Shown one piece after another: positions 1 through 5,724 of a stretch of 9,905 bases of DNA. A model generated the notes under the pieces. It had not been told where the DNA came from. It ran no database searches and saw only the letters and a program-made list of their open reading frames with translations. Source of the DNA: Sideroxyarcus sp045866275 (GTDB lineage Bacteria; Pseudomonadota; Gammaproteobacteria; Burkholderiales; Gallionellaceae); assembly GCA_045866275.1 (NCBI GenBank), contig BAAFRX010000032.1, positions 1 through 9,905 on the forward strand, written 5' to 3'. The stretch's first letter is position 1; every line of letters starts with the position of its first letter. The position numbers and the translations under genes are program-made.

Positions 1-111
1 TTATCTCCACCTTGGCACCTAGATGCCGTCAGGTCCGCGAGGGGCTACCTCATTCTTACTTACTTACCTCGCTCCCCGTGGGGAGGGAGGCGTCCATCCC
101 ATCTCCTTTTA
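1..111 (-). repeat. Left arm of a perfect 111-base terminal inverted repeat
   Basis: This arm is the exact reverse complement of 9795-9905; identity stops at base 111, where the flanks diverge. Read outward from the gene (minus strand), it starts with the TAA stop of the HAD gene. It then carries AAGGAG plus a 13-codon ORF, a hairpin of 9 pairs with one C-C mismatch (plus positions 67-90), three GTAA units, and a GGCAT/GTGCC hairpin around CTAG (plus positions 14-27). No transposase or integrase accompanies it. An exact shared sequence at both ends may mean that the contig was broken inside a dispersed repeat; the true element could then extend past the window. It could also be an intergenic palindromic element or MITE. 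Identity is certain; nature is unknown. Confidence 0.9.
56..97 (-). CDS. Possible 13-residue mini-ORF in the left repeat arm
   Basis: Encodes MDASLPTGSEVSK. A good Shine-Dalgarno AAGGAG lies five bases before the ATG, and the ATG is only 11 bases after the TAA stop of the upstream HAD gene, so re-initiation is conceivable. The ORF runs through the main hairpin of the repeat and ends in the GTAA tandem. No family is recognised. It may be a chance ORF; the second repeat arm carries the same one, which adds no independent evidence because the arms are identical. Confidence 0.2.
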   Translation of the reverse strand: MDASLPTGSEVSK

Positions 112-750
112 CAATTTTGCCAGCACGCGCGGCAAATCGAGCACCGTGCGTATTTTCACATCCACATGCGACGGCGTGCGCGGCGCAGTGCTCACCCACA
201 CTGTGCGCATCCCCAGGCGTTTGGCGGTCAACAGATTTTCCGCGCTATCTTCCACCATCACACACTGCGCGCCCTGCAGGCGATATTTGCGCAGCAGGTG
301 GCGGAATCCGGCCACCTGCGGTTTGGGTTTGTAATGCGCGTGCTCGATGGCGAACACATCCTCGAACAGATCATCCACCCGCAACAATTTCAGCACGGCC
401 CGCGCATACTGCTCCGGCGCATTGGAGAACACCACCTTGCGCCCGGGCAAGCCCTGCAGCGCACGGTGCAAGCGCGGCTCGCGCAGCACCATCTGCCGTA
501 ATTGCGGAAACTGGTGCGTATGCCACAGAAAATGATCCGGGTCGGTGGCGTGATGCTTCATGAGCCCGGTCAGGGTCGCTCCATAGCGCTGCCAGTAATC
601 CACACGCAACGCATTCGCCGCCGCTTCATCCAGTTGCAGATTCTCCTGCAGATACGCGGTCATGCTGCGATTGATGTGCGGAAAGACATGCGGGGTCGCA
701 TCGTGCAGCGTGTTGTCCAGATCGAAGAGCCAGACGCGCGCAGGGGTCAT
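109..750 (-). CDS. HAD-superfamily hydrolase, pyrimidine 5'-nucleotidase-like
   Basis: A 213-residue cytoplasmic HAD phosphatase of the subfamily IA type that includes YjjG/SDT1-like pyrimidine 5'-nucleotidases. These dephosphorylate nucleoside monophosphates through an aspartyl-phosphate intermediate. All four motifs are visible: motif I FDLDNTL with nucleophile D10 and acid/base D12; motif II SNAP at 109-112; motif III lysine in HYKPKP (K141); motif IV VEDS with D168. The helical cap lies between about 20 and 95. Length fits the family. The ATG overlaps the TGA of argB as ATGA, so it is probably translationally coupled and co-transcribed with argB, a pairing I associate with betaproteobacteria. 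The TAA stop is shared with the start of the inverted repeat. Substrate is inferred from the family and could be another phosphomonoester. Confidence 0.85.
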   Translation of the reverse strand: MTPARVWLFDLDNTLHDATPHVFPHINRSMTAYLQENLQLDEAAANALRVDYWQRYGATLTGLMKHHATDPDHFLWHTHQFPQLRQMVLREPRLHRALQGLPGRKVVFSNAPEQYARAVLKLLRVDDLFEDVFAIEHAHYKPKPQVAGFRHLLRKYRLQGAQCVMVEDSAENLLTAKRLGMRTVWVSTAPRTPSHVDVKIRTVLDLPRVLAKL

Positions 751-1631
751 TTGCTCTTGATCAGCGTACCCACGCCTTCGTCGGTCAGAATCTCCAGCAG
801 CAGCGCGTGTTCCACCCGACCGTCGATGATATGCACCGCACGCACCCCGCTGCGTGCGGCGTCCAGCGCCGAGCCGATCTTGGGCAACATGCCGCCGGAC
901 AGGGTACCGTCCGCCACCAGTTCGTCCACCGTCTTCGGCGTCAGCCCGGTCAGCAGCCGGCCATCCTTGTCCAGCACGCCCGGCGTGTTGGTCATCAGCA
1001 CCAGCTTCTCGGCGCGCAAAACCTCCGCCAGCTTGCCCGCCACCAGGTCGGCATTGATATTCAGCGTCTCGCCGTCGGGCGCAACGCCGATCGGCGCGAT
1101 CACGGGAATGAAATCGCCGGAGTCGAGGAACGTAATGATGGACGGGTCGATCTTGCTGATCTCCCCGACCTGACCGATGTCCAGCATCTTGCCCGGTTCC
1201 GCCAGACTTTCCAGCATCATCTTGTCGGCTCGGATGAACGAGCCGTCCTGGCCGGTCAGGCCCACCGCCTTGCCACCATGCCTGTTGATCAGATTGACGA
1301 TGTCCTTGTTGACCTTGCCCAGCACCATCTCGACCACATCCATGGTCTCCTCGTCGGTCACGCGCATGCCCTGCACGAATTCGCCCTGCTTGCCGACCCG
1401 CTTGAGCAGATCGTTGATCTGCGGTCCGCCGCCGTGCACCACCACCGGGTTCATGCCCACCAGCTTGAGCAGCACCACATCGCGCGCGAACCCCTCCTGC
1501 AACTTAGGGTCGGTCATGGCGTTGCCGCCGTACTTGATGACGATGGTCTTGTCGAAAAAACGCTGGATGTAGGGCAGCGCCTCGGACAGGGTGTGCGCTT
1601 TTTGCGCGGCAGTGGCAGCGGTCAGCGGCAT
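747..1631 (-). CDS. argB: Acetylglutamate kinase, arginine-sensitive type
   Basis: ArgB phosphorylates N-acetyl-L-glutamate with ATP, the second step of arginine synthesis, in the cytoplasm. The 294-residue product shows the amino-acid-kinase landmarks: KYGGNAM with K33, HGGGPQ at 66-71, NINAD at 191-195 and GGMLPKI at 246-252. The N-terminal segment (residues about 11-26, HTLSEALPYIQRFF) matches the extra helix of hexameric, arginine-inhibited enzymes such as that of Pseudomonas aeruginosa, so feedback inhibition by arginine is expected. The start at 1631 was chosen over an in-frame ATG at 1712 because AGGAG lies five bases upstream and the family begins there; the longer start would also cross the Hsp20 terminator. 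A TAGAAT -10 element lies 26 bases upstream. The stop overlaps the downstream HAD start by four bases. Confidence 0.97.
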   Translation of the reverse strand: MPLTAATAAQKAHTLSEALPYIQRFFDKTIVIKYGGNAMTDPKLQEGFARDVVLLKLVGMNPVVVHGGGPQINDLLKRVGKQGEFVQGMRVTDEETMDVVEMVLGKVNKDIVNLINRHGGKAVGLTGQDGSFIRADKMMLESLAEPGKMLDIGQVGEISKIDPSIITFLDSGDFIPVIAPIGVAPDGETLNINADLVAGKLAEVLRAEKLVLMTNTPGVLDKDGRLLTGLTPKTVDELVADGTLSGGMLPKIGSALDAARSGVRAVHIIDGRVEHALLLEILTDEGVGTLIKSK

Positions 1632-1657
1632 GATGGCTCCTGAAAAAAGTGCCGCGA

Positions 1658-1663
1658 ATTCTA
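1658..1663 (-). promoter_or_regulatory. Putative -10 element of argB
   Basis: TAGAAT on the minus strand, 26 bases before the argB start and just past the Hsp20 terminator. No convincing -35 hexamer is found 16-18 bases upstream, where terminator stem sequence lies. A transcript from here would have a leader of about 20 bases carrying the AGGAG Shine-Dalgarno. Confidence 0.4.
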
Positions 1664-1672
1664 CTCCAGCGC

Positions 1673-1702
1673 AAAACAAAACGGGCGGCATTGCGCCGCC
1701 CG
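1673..1702 (-). terminator. Intrinsic terminator downstream of the Hsp20 gene
   Basis: Minus-strand stem CGGGCGGC / GCCGCCCG (1682-1702, loop of five bases) is followed directly by TTTTGTTTT (1673-1681). It lies 22 bases past the Hsp20 stop and separates that gene from argB. The plus-strand reading has no T tract. Confidence 0.8.
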
Positions 1703-1724
1703 CCCGCAACAAAAACCCAAGCGC

Positions 1725-2147
1725 TTACTGAATCACCAGTTTTTTTGCCGTCACCGTCACCTTCTTCGGCAGCGTCAGCTCCAGCACGCCGTCCTTGTAT
1801 TTCGCCTGCGCCTGATTTTCATCCACTTCCTGCCCCAGCGAAAAGGCGCGCGACACACTGCCGTAGTAACGTTCGCTGCGCAGCAGCTTCTCGCCCTCCT
1901 TCACTTCCTTCTCGTTCTTCACTTCGGCCCCGATCGACACCTGATTGCCGTCGATATGCACCTGTATATCTTCCTTTTTTACGCCGGGAATTTCGGCGTG
2001 CACCGTGTAAGCCTGATCGTCCTCGCTCACGTCCATCCTGATCTGGATTTCCGGCTGACCTTCGAATTTCACCGGCTGCATGAAGAAGCCGCGGAACAGG
2101 TCGTCCAGCGCATTGCCGGTCGGGTTGATTCTGCTGATATTGGCCAT
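1725..2147 (-). CDS. Small heat shock protein, Hsp20/alpha-crystallin family
   Basis: A 140-residue ATP-independent holdase of the Hsp20 family that binds unfolding proteins in the cytoplasm as an oligomer. The alpha-crystallin domain spans about residues 37-128. It includes the conserved stretch LLRSERYYGSVSRAF (88-102) and the diagnostic A-x-x-x-DGVLELTLPK (115-128). The C-terminal tail ends LVIQ; LVI at 137-139 could serve as the I/V-x-I oligomerisation motif. The start at 2147 was chosen because AGGAGG lies five bases upstream; an in-frame ATG at 2234 would add 29 residues unlike the family and would start upstream of the likely promoter's -10. The gene is flanked by terminators on both sides and looks monocistronic, with a sigma-32-like promoter upstream. 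Confidence 0.95.
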   Translation of the reverse strand: MANISRINPTGNALDDLFRGFFMQPVKFEGQPEIQIRMDVSEDDQAYTVHAEIPGVKKEDIQVHIDGNQVSIGAEVKNEKEVKEGEKLLRSERYYGSVSRAFSLGQEVDENQAQAKYKDGVLELTLPKKVTVTAKKLVIQ

Positions 2148-2201
2148 TGCATCCTCCTTCGGTTCGGTTAAGGGAATACGGGCTGCGCCCGCCTGCACCC
2201 T

Positions 2202-2229
2202 ATCTGTGGACACCCTCACAATTTTCAAG
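2202..2229 (-). promoter_or_regulatory. Putative heat-shock (sigma-32-like) promoter of the Hsp20 gene
   Basis: On the minus strand CTTGAAA (2223-2229) matches the sigma-32 -35 consensus well. After 13 bases comes CCACAGAT (2202-2209), a weaker fit to the CCCCATnT -10. It lies about 55-80 bases before the Hsp20 start, directly after the terminator of the copper genes. No CIRCE element is seen. The -35 match is the stronger part of the case. Confidence 0.45.
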
Positions 2230-2232
2230 GGC

Positions 2233-2256
2233 AAAAAAAAGGCGGCTGGCGCCGCC
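2233..2256 (-). terminator. Intrinsic terminator at the end of the copper gene cluster
   Basis: Minus-strand stem GGCGGC / GCCGCC with loop GCCA (2241-2256) is followed by eight T residues (2233-2240). It lies about 20 bases after the stop of the second PCuAC-like gene. The plus-strand side has only CTTTT, so it is mainly a minus-strand terminator. Confidence 0.85.
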
Positions 2257-2276
2257 CTTTTCGCCCGCGACCCCGG

Positions 2277-2768
2277 CTAGCGGTGATCCATCACCGCCGG
2301 GTCGTTGTAGTGCTTGTAGCTCAACTCCAGTGCGCGCACTTCTGCCGTCGCCTCGATCGTCCTGCGAGCTCCCGCCACCTGCAACGACAGACTGACCGGC
2401 ACCCGGTCGCCCACATTCAGCGGCTGTTTCAGGCCGCGCAGCATCAGATACAGGCCGCGCACCCCAAAAATGGTCGTGCTGCGCGCGGCAAGCCGCAAGT
2501 CGCGCAGGGCATGAGCCTGCATCCTGCCGCCGCGTCGCTCCACGCTGACGATCTCGCCGGTGGCGGCAAGATGGCTGCTCACGCCGAGCAGGCGCGCCGC
2601 CGGGGTCACCGACAGATTCAACTGCACGGTGGCGGCAGTCTGCCCCGGCACGCTTTCGCGCATCCACACCTTGTCCACGATCACATCATCGCCGGCCCAG
2701 GCAAACTGGCTCAACCACAGGCCGCCGAACAAGGCAGCCATCCGCAACTTAGTGCGCCATGTGCTCAT
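2277..2768 (-). CDS. PCuAC-like periplasmic protein with degenerate copper site
   Basis: A 163-residue protein of the PCuAC (DUF461) family, whose members carry Cu(I) in the periplasm for cytochrome oxidase CuA assembly. An N-terminal signal peptide is visible, with likely cleavage after FAWA at residue 25. The fold landmark GLYLMLRGLKQPL (105-117) matches the canonical block of the neighbouring paralogue. However, aligning the two shows the canonical ligands H, M, H, M replaced by V74, A85, Y107 and M109, so three of four are lost. H66, M83 and H86 are nearby but off-register. The start at 2768 overlaps the upstream PCuAC gene by 20 bases and has no strong Shine-Dalgarno, suggesting coupled translation; M10 (codon 2739-2741) is an alternative start. 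Either its copper site is altered or it has another role. Confidence 0.85.
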   Translation of the reverse strand: MSTWRTKLRMAALFGGLWLSQFAWAGDDVIVDKVWMRESVPGQTAATVQLNLSVTPAARLLGVSSHLAATGEIVSVERRGGRMQAHALRDLRLAARSTTIFGVRGLYLMLRGLKQPLNVGDRVPVSLSLQVAGARRTIEATAEVRALELSYKHYNDPAVMDHR

Positions 2769-3249
2769 GCTTCATCGCGTCGTGTTTCATCTTGTCGTGT
2801 TTCATTTCCGGCTTGCTGTCGGTCATCCCCCGGACCTTGGCGTTGACCTTGACTTTCTTTTCCTTGCCGTTGGCCTGCCGCAACCGAAGGGTCAGCGCGA
2901 TTTTCTTGCCTTCCACCAGCGGCTTCTTCAGACCGATCAGCATCAGGTGATAGCCCTGCGCACCCATATCCACGGCTTCGCCTGCAGGCAGATCGATCGC
3001 CTCCACCTGGCGCATCTTCATCACGCCGCCCTCGGTCACCATGCTGTGCAACTCGACGCTTGCGGCACACTTGCACGATGCTCCGACCAGCTGCGCCGCT
3101 TTTTTGCTGGTGATGACCGCCTGCACCATGCCGCTATCCTGTCCCGGCGCTGTCGCGCGCGACCACGCATCGCCCACCTTCACGTCTTTTGCCTGCACCG
3201 GCAACGCGAACAGCATGGCCGCAAAACCCGCCCACAAAAACTTTTTCAT
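2749..3249 (-). CDS. PCuAC periplasmic copper chaperone with His/Met-rich tail
   Basis: A 166-residue periplasmic copper(I) chaperone of the PCuAC (DUF461) family; relatives hand copper to the CuA site of cytochrome oxidase or to Sco. The signal peptide ends near PVQA (residue 20). The diagnostic spacing H-x10-M-x21-H-x-M is met exactly by H68, M79, H101 and M103. Two additions are notable: a CKC pair at 59-61 just before the ligand strand, and the C-terminal tail MKHDKMKHDAMKHEHMAH (149-166), a run of His/Met repeats likely to bind extra copper. The start at 3249 has AGGAG six bases upstream; the longer ORF from 3300 would precede the signal peptide. It lies 120 bases downstream of the copper receptor on the same strand, and its end overlaps the degenerate paralogue. 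Confidence 0.95.
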   Translation of the reverse strand: MKKFLWAGFAAMLFALPVQAKDVKVGDAWSRATAPGQDSGMVQAVITSKKAAQLVGASCKCAASVELHSMVTEGGVMKMRQVEAIDLPAGEAVDMGAQGYHLMLIGLKKPLVEGKKIALTLRLRQANGKEKKVKVNAKVRGMTDSKPEMKHDKMKHDAMKHEHMAH

Positions 3250-3303
3250 GACTGACTCCTTAGCAAATAATCGGTGCCGCGTTTTGCATCGGCGGCGCAC
3301 AGC

Positions 3304-3309
3304 ATTCTA
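3304..3309 (-). promoter_or_regulatory. Putative -10 element for the PCuAC gene pair
   Basis: TAGAAT on the minus strand, about 55 bases before the PCuAC start. The region 16-18 bases upstream is T-rich (TTTTTT, 3328-3333) but does not match TTGACA. It would let the chaperones be expressed separately from the receptor. Confidence 0.35.
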
Positions 3310-3327
3310 GCCTGTTTCAGACGATCG

Positions 3328-3361
3328 AAAAAATCATGATCCGTTCACTGGACCGTGATCG
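3328..3361 (-). terminator. Weak possible terminator after the TonB-dependent receptor gene
   Basis: Minus-strand stem CGATCAC / GTGAACG (3342-3361, one A-A mismatch, six-base loop) followed about eight bases later by TTTTTT (3328-3333). The stem is weak and the T run is displaced, so partial read-through into the PCuAC genes is plausible. Confidence 0.25.
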
Positions 3362-3369
3362 TACCTTCA

Positions 3370-5610
3370 TCAGAACGTATAGTTCACCCCGGTGTAGAGC
3401 GAACGCCCCATCCCCGGCACCGCAATGTTTGACGGGATATCATTGATGCCCATGGTGCCCCCCTGCCCGACATAAGCCCCGCCCGTAGGCAGCGAATAGA
3501 ACCTGTCGAGCACGTTCTCCACGCCAAAATCGATGCGCAGTTGCTGCCAGGTATAGCTGGCACGCAAATTGAGCAGCCCGTAACCCGGAGTTTGAAGTTC
3601 GCGATGAATATCAGACACGCGATCCTTGGCTGCGACCAGCACCCATTCGGCCTTGTTGTCCCAGCCTCCAGCGTGTTGCGTCAGCGTGAACCGGGCATTG
3701 AGCGGCAGCGTGTTGTACAGATCATCCCCGGTATCCATGTTTTTGCCGTCCGTGTAATTGAGCACACCCTGCACCCCCCAGCCACCCCACGCAGTGTGGC
3801 CCAACGATGCATGGCCGGACACGTCCACCCCGTACAAGCGCGCATCCTGGTTGGCGTATTGCAACACGTTGAACTGCCCCGGCACGAAGGCAACCGCTGC
3901 CGGCGGAGTCGCCTGATCGCCGCGCACCGCATCAATGTAATCGTTCACCCGGGTATAGAACGGTGTCGCCTTGAGCTGCCAGCCAAGATCGGAAGCATGC
4001 CAGTCGAGCGTGACGGACGCAGTGTGCGCCTGCTCCGGTTTGAGGTCCGGATTGCCGAAGTAGCCATTGCCATCCCCCTTCAGATTGTTCATCACCGCCG
4101 CCATCGCCCAGGTTGACCAGGTGTAGCGCTCGTACACATTCGGCGACCGGACTTTGCGCGCCGCGCCCAGTTCAACATCCAGTTCGGCGCTGGCGGCATA
4201 GCGCGCCAGCGCGGTCAGATCGATATTGTTGTCGGTCTGCTTGTGCGTGCGCGCATTGAACGCGGCCGCATCGCGCTGCTGGTTGGAACCATTCATGTTG
4301 GTGGTTGGGTTATAACCGCTGGCGGCGCCCGCATTCATATTGACCTGCTCGTAACGCGAACCGAACAAAGCCATCCATTGCGAATCCGGCCTGGTTTCCC
4401 ATTCTGCGTACAGCGCCTTGCGATCGCGCTTGCCATCCTGAATGTTGTAGAAGGTGCCCGGCCACATCATGCCGCCGGTGGCGGGCCAGTAGTCGTCCAT
4501 GCGATAGCGTTGCAATTCCATCCCGGCCCGCAACAGATCATGCGCGAACAGCGGCAATTCCGCCTTGAGGCTGGCCCCCGTGGTTTTGCCATCGGTATTC
4601 ATCTGCATCCCGGCCGCACAAGTCGGCCCCAGCGGGGTGCACGGCAATCCCGCACCCGAAGCCGTGCCGTACCAGAAGCGTTTATCCTCACCAAAGTTCA
4701 TGCGATGCTTGACGTCCTCGTGATAGATCCGGGTTTCCAGCACGCCCCAATCCAGGGTTCCCCGATAGCGCACGTTGGCCCGTTTTTCGGTATTACCGAG
4801 CAGATCCATGCGTTGATTGGGGTAGTTCTGGAACGGCATATCCTGATAGCCAACTTTCCCTTCAAACAAGTGCGCGGCATTTTTGTAGGCCATCCCCAGC
4901 GTGTGATTTTGCGACTCGTAGGCGGTCGAACCCACTCGATCCAGCGCCAGGGTGTGACCGGGACGACCCGTCGCCGTGCTGCTCTTGAAATTGCCGCCCG
5001 CACGGTAATTGTCAGCCTTGCTGTAAGCGCCGCTGTAGTTGATGTTGAACTGTTCGGTAGCATAGGTCGCCGCAACATTGCCGCCGCGCGCCTGATTGTT
5101 GCTGCGATAAAACGCGCCGACTTCACCCGTGCTGATATTTTTTTGCCCGGGCGCTGCAAATTCCGGCAGCGGCGTGTTCGCGACAATGGTGCCGGCAATA
5201 CTGTCGCCTCCCGTGCTCACCGGTGAAACCCCGGCGTACACCTCCAGCGCCGCAAGCTGACTGGGCGCCACATAGGACAACGGCGGATTCATATGGTTGG
5301 GACAGGATGAGATCAAGTCCATGCCATCCAGTTTGGTGCGGATACGATCATCCGCCAAGCCGCGGATGGCGGGCAGGCTGGACACCCCGCCAGCCTGATA
5401 CAGACTGACTCCAGGCACATCGCGCAACAGACTGGCGCTGTCGCTGGTAGCGGGACGCAGTGCGCGCAACGCGGACATATCAACCGCGTTTTCAGGCTTT
5501 GCTTTGGGTGCGGTCACCACCACTTCGTCCAGTACGCCGTCCGCCGCCAGCAGCGGATTCGCCAGGGCCAGCGCGACGCTCGCCGCGATCAGCTTCAACT
5601 TCATTTTCAT
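3370..5610 (-). CDS. TonB-dependent outer-membrane copper receptor, OprC/NosA-like
   Basis: A 746-residue TonB-dependent receptor, probably importing copper across the outer membrane with energy from TonB-ExbBD. Order: signal peptide (1 to about 22, NPLLA|A), TonB box DEVVVTA (28-34), plug domain (about 45-150), then a beta-barrel ending in the typical terminal Phe (VNYTF). The plug has SCPNHM, giving C103-x3-M107, and the barrel has H302-x-M304; OprC of Pseudomonas aeruginosa binds copper with a CxxxM plus HxM site. The block NPDLKPEQ is typical of TonB receptors. The start at 5610 follows GGAG closely; M3 at 5604 is an equal candidate. The reading frame stays open for 473 codons upstream only because it is antisense to regB. 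Its genomic partners are the two PCuAC genes downstream. Confidence 0.93.
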   Translation of the reverse strand: MKMKLKLIAASVALALANPLLAADGVLDEVVVTAPKAKPENAVDMSALRALRPATSDSASLLRDVPGVSLYQAGGVSSLPAIRGLADDRIRTKLDGMDLISSCPNHMNPPLSYVAPSQLAALEVYAGVSPVSTGGDSIAGTIVANTPLPEFAAPGQKNISTGEVGAFYRSNNQARGGNVAATYATEQFNINYSGAYSKADNYRAGGNFKSSTATGRPGHTLALDRVGSTAYESQNHTLGMAYKNAAHLFEGKVGYQDMPFQNYPNQRMDLLGNTEKRANVRYRGTLDWGVLETRIYHEDVKHRMNFGEDKRFWYGTASGAGLPCTPLGPTCAAGMQMNTDGKTTGASLKAELPLFAHDLLRAGMELQRYRMDDYWPATGGMMWPGTFYNIQDGKRDRKALYAEWETRPDSQWMALFGSRYEQVNMNAGAASGYNPTTNMNGSNQQRDAAAFNARTHKQTDNNIDLTALARYAASAELDVELGAARKVRSPNVYERYTWSTWAMAAVMNNLKGDGNGYFGNPDLKPEQAHTASVTLDWHASDLGWQLKATPFYTRVNDYIDAVRGDQATPPAAVAFVPGQFNVLQYANQDARLYGVDVSGHASLGHTAWGGWGVQGVLNYTDGKNMDTGDDLYNTLPLNARFTLTQHAGGWDNKAEWVLVAAKDRVSDIHRELQTPGYGLLNLRASYTWQQLRIDFGVENVLDRFYSLPTGGAYVGQGGTMGINDIPSNIAVPGMGRSLYTGVNYTF

Positions 5611-5643
5611 TTTCTCCGGTTGGTCAAAATTCAAGCGCCGGAG

Positions 5644-5649
5644 ATTGTA
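5644..5649 (-). promoter_or_regulatory. Putative -10 element of the copper receptor gene
   Basis: TACAAT on the minus strand, 33 bases before the receptor start in the 114-base divergent intergenic region. No good -35 is found at 17 bases. No clear Fur box or CueR-type palindrome was seen. Confidence 0.3.
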
Positions 5650-5711
5650 TGAATTTATGCGCCGCCGACCCTGCGGCATTTTGTCGCATCCCAGTAACGG
5701 CGGGCTTCCGG

Positions 5712-5717
5712 TAGAAT
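5712..5717 (+). promoter_or_regulatory. Putative -10 element of regB, giving a leaderless mRNA
   Basis: TAGAAT lies seven bases before the regB ATG, so transcription would start at or next to the start codon. There is no Shine-Dalgarno between them and no good -35 at 16-18 bases. The following CCGCGCC is also found after the TATAAT upstream of the carboxypeptidase gene. Confidence 0.4.
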
Positions 5718-5724
5718 CCGCGCC

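Noticed and set aside
5611..5724. Fur box or CueR-type operator upstream of the copper receptor
   Set aside because: No palindrome close to either consensus was found; the AT-rich patch around 5640-5660 is only loosely symmetrical.
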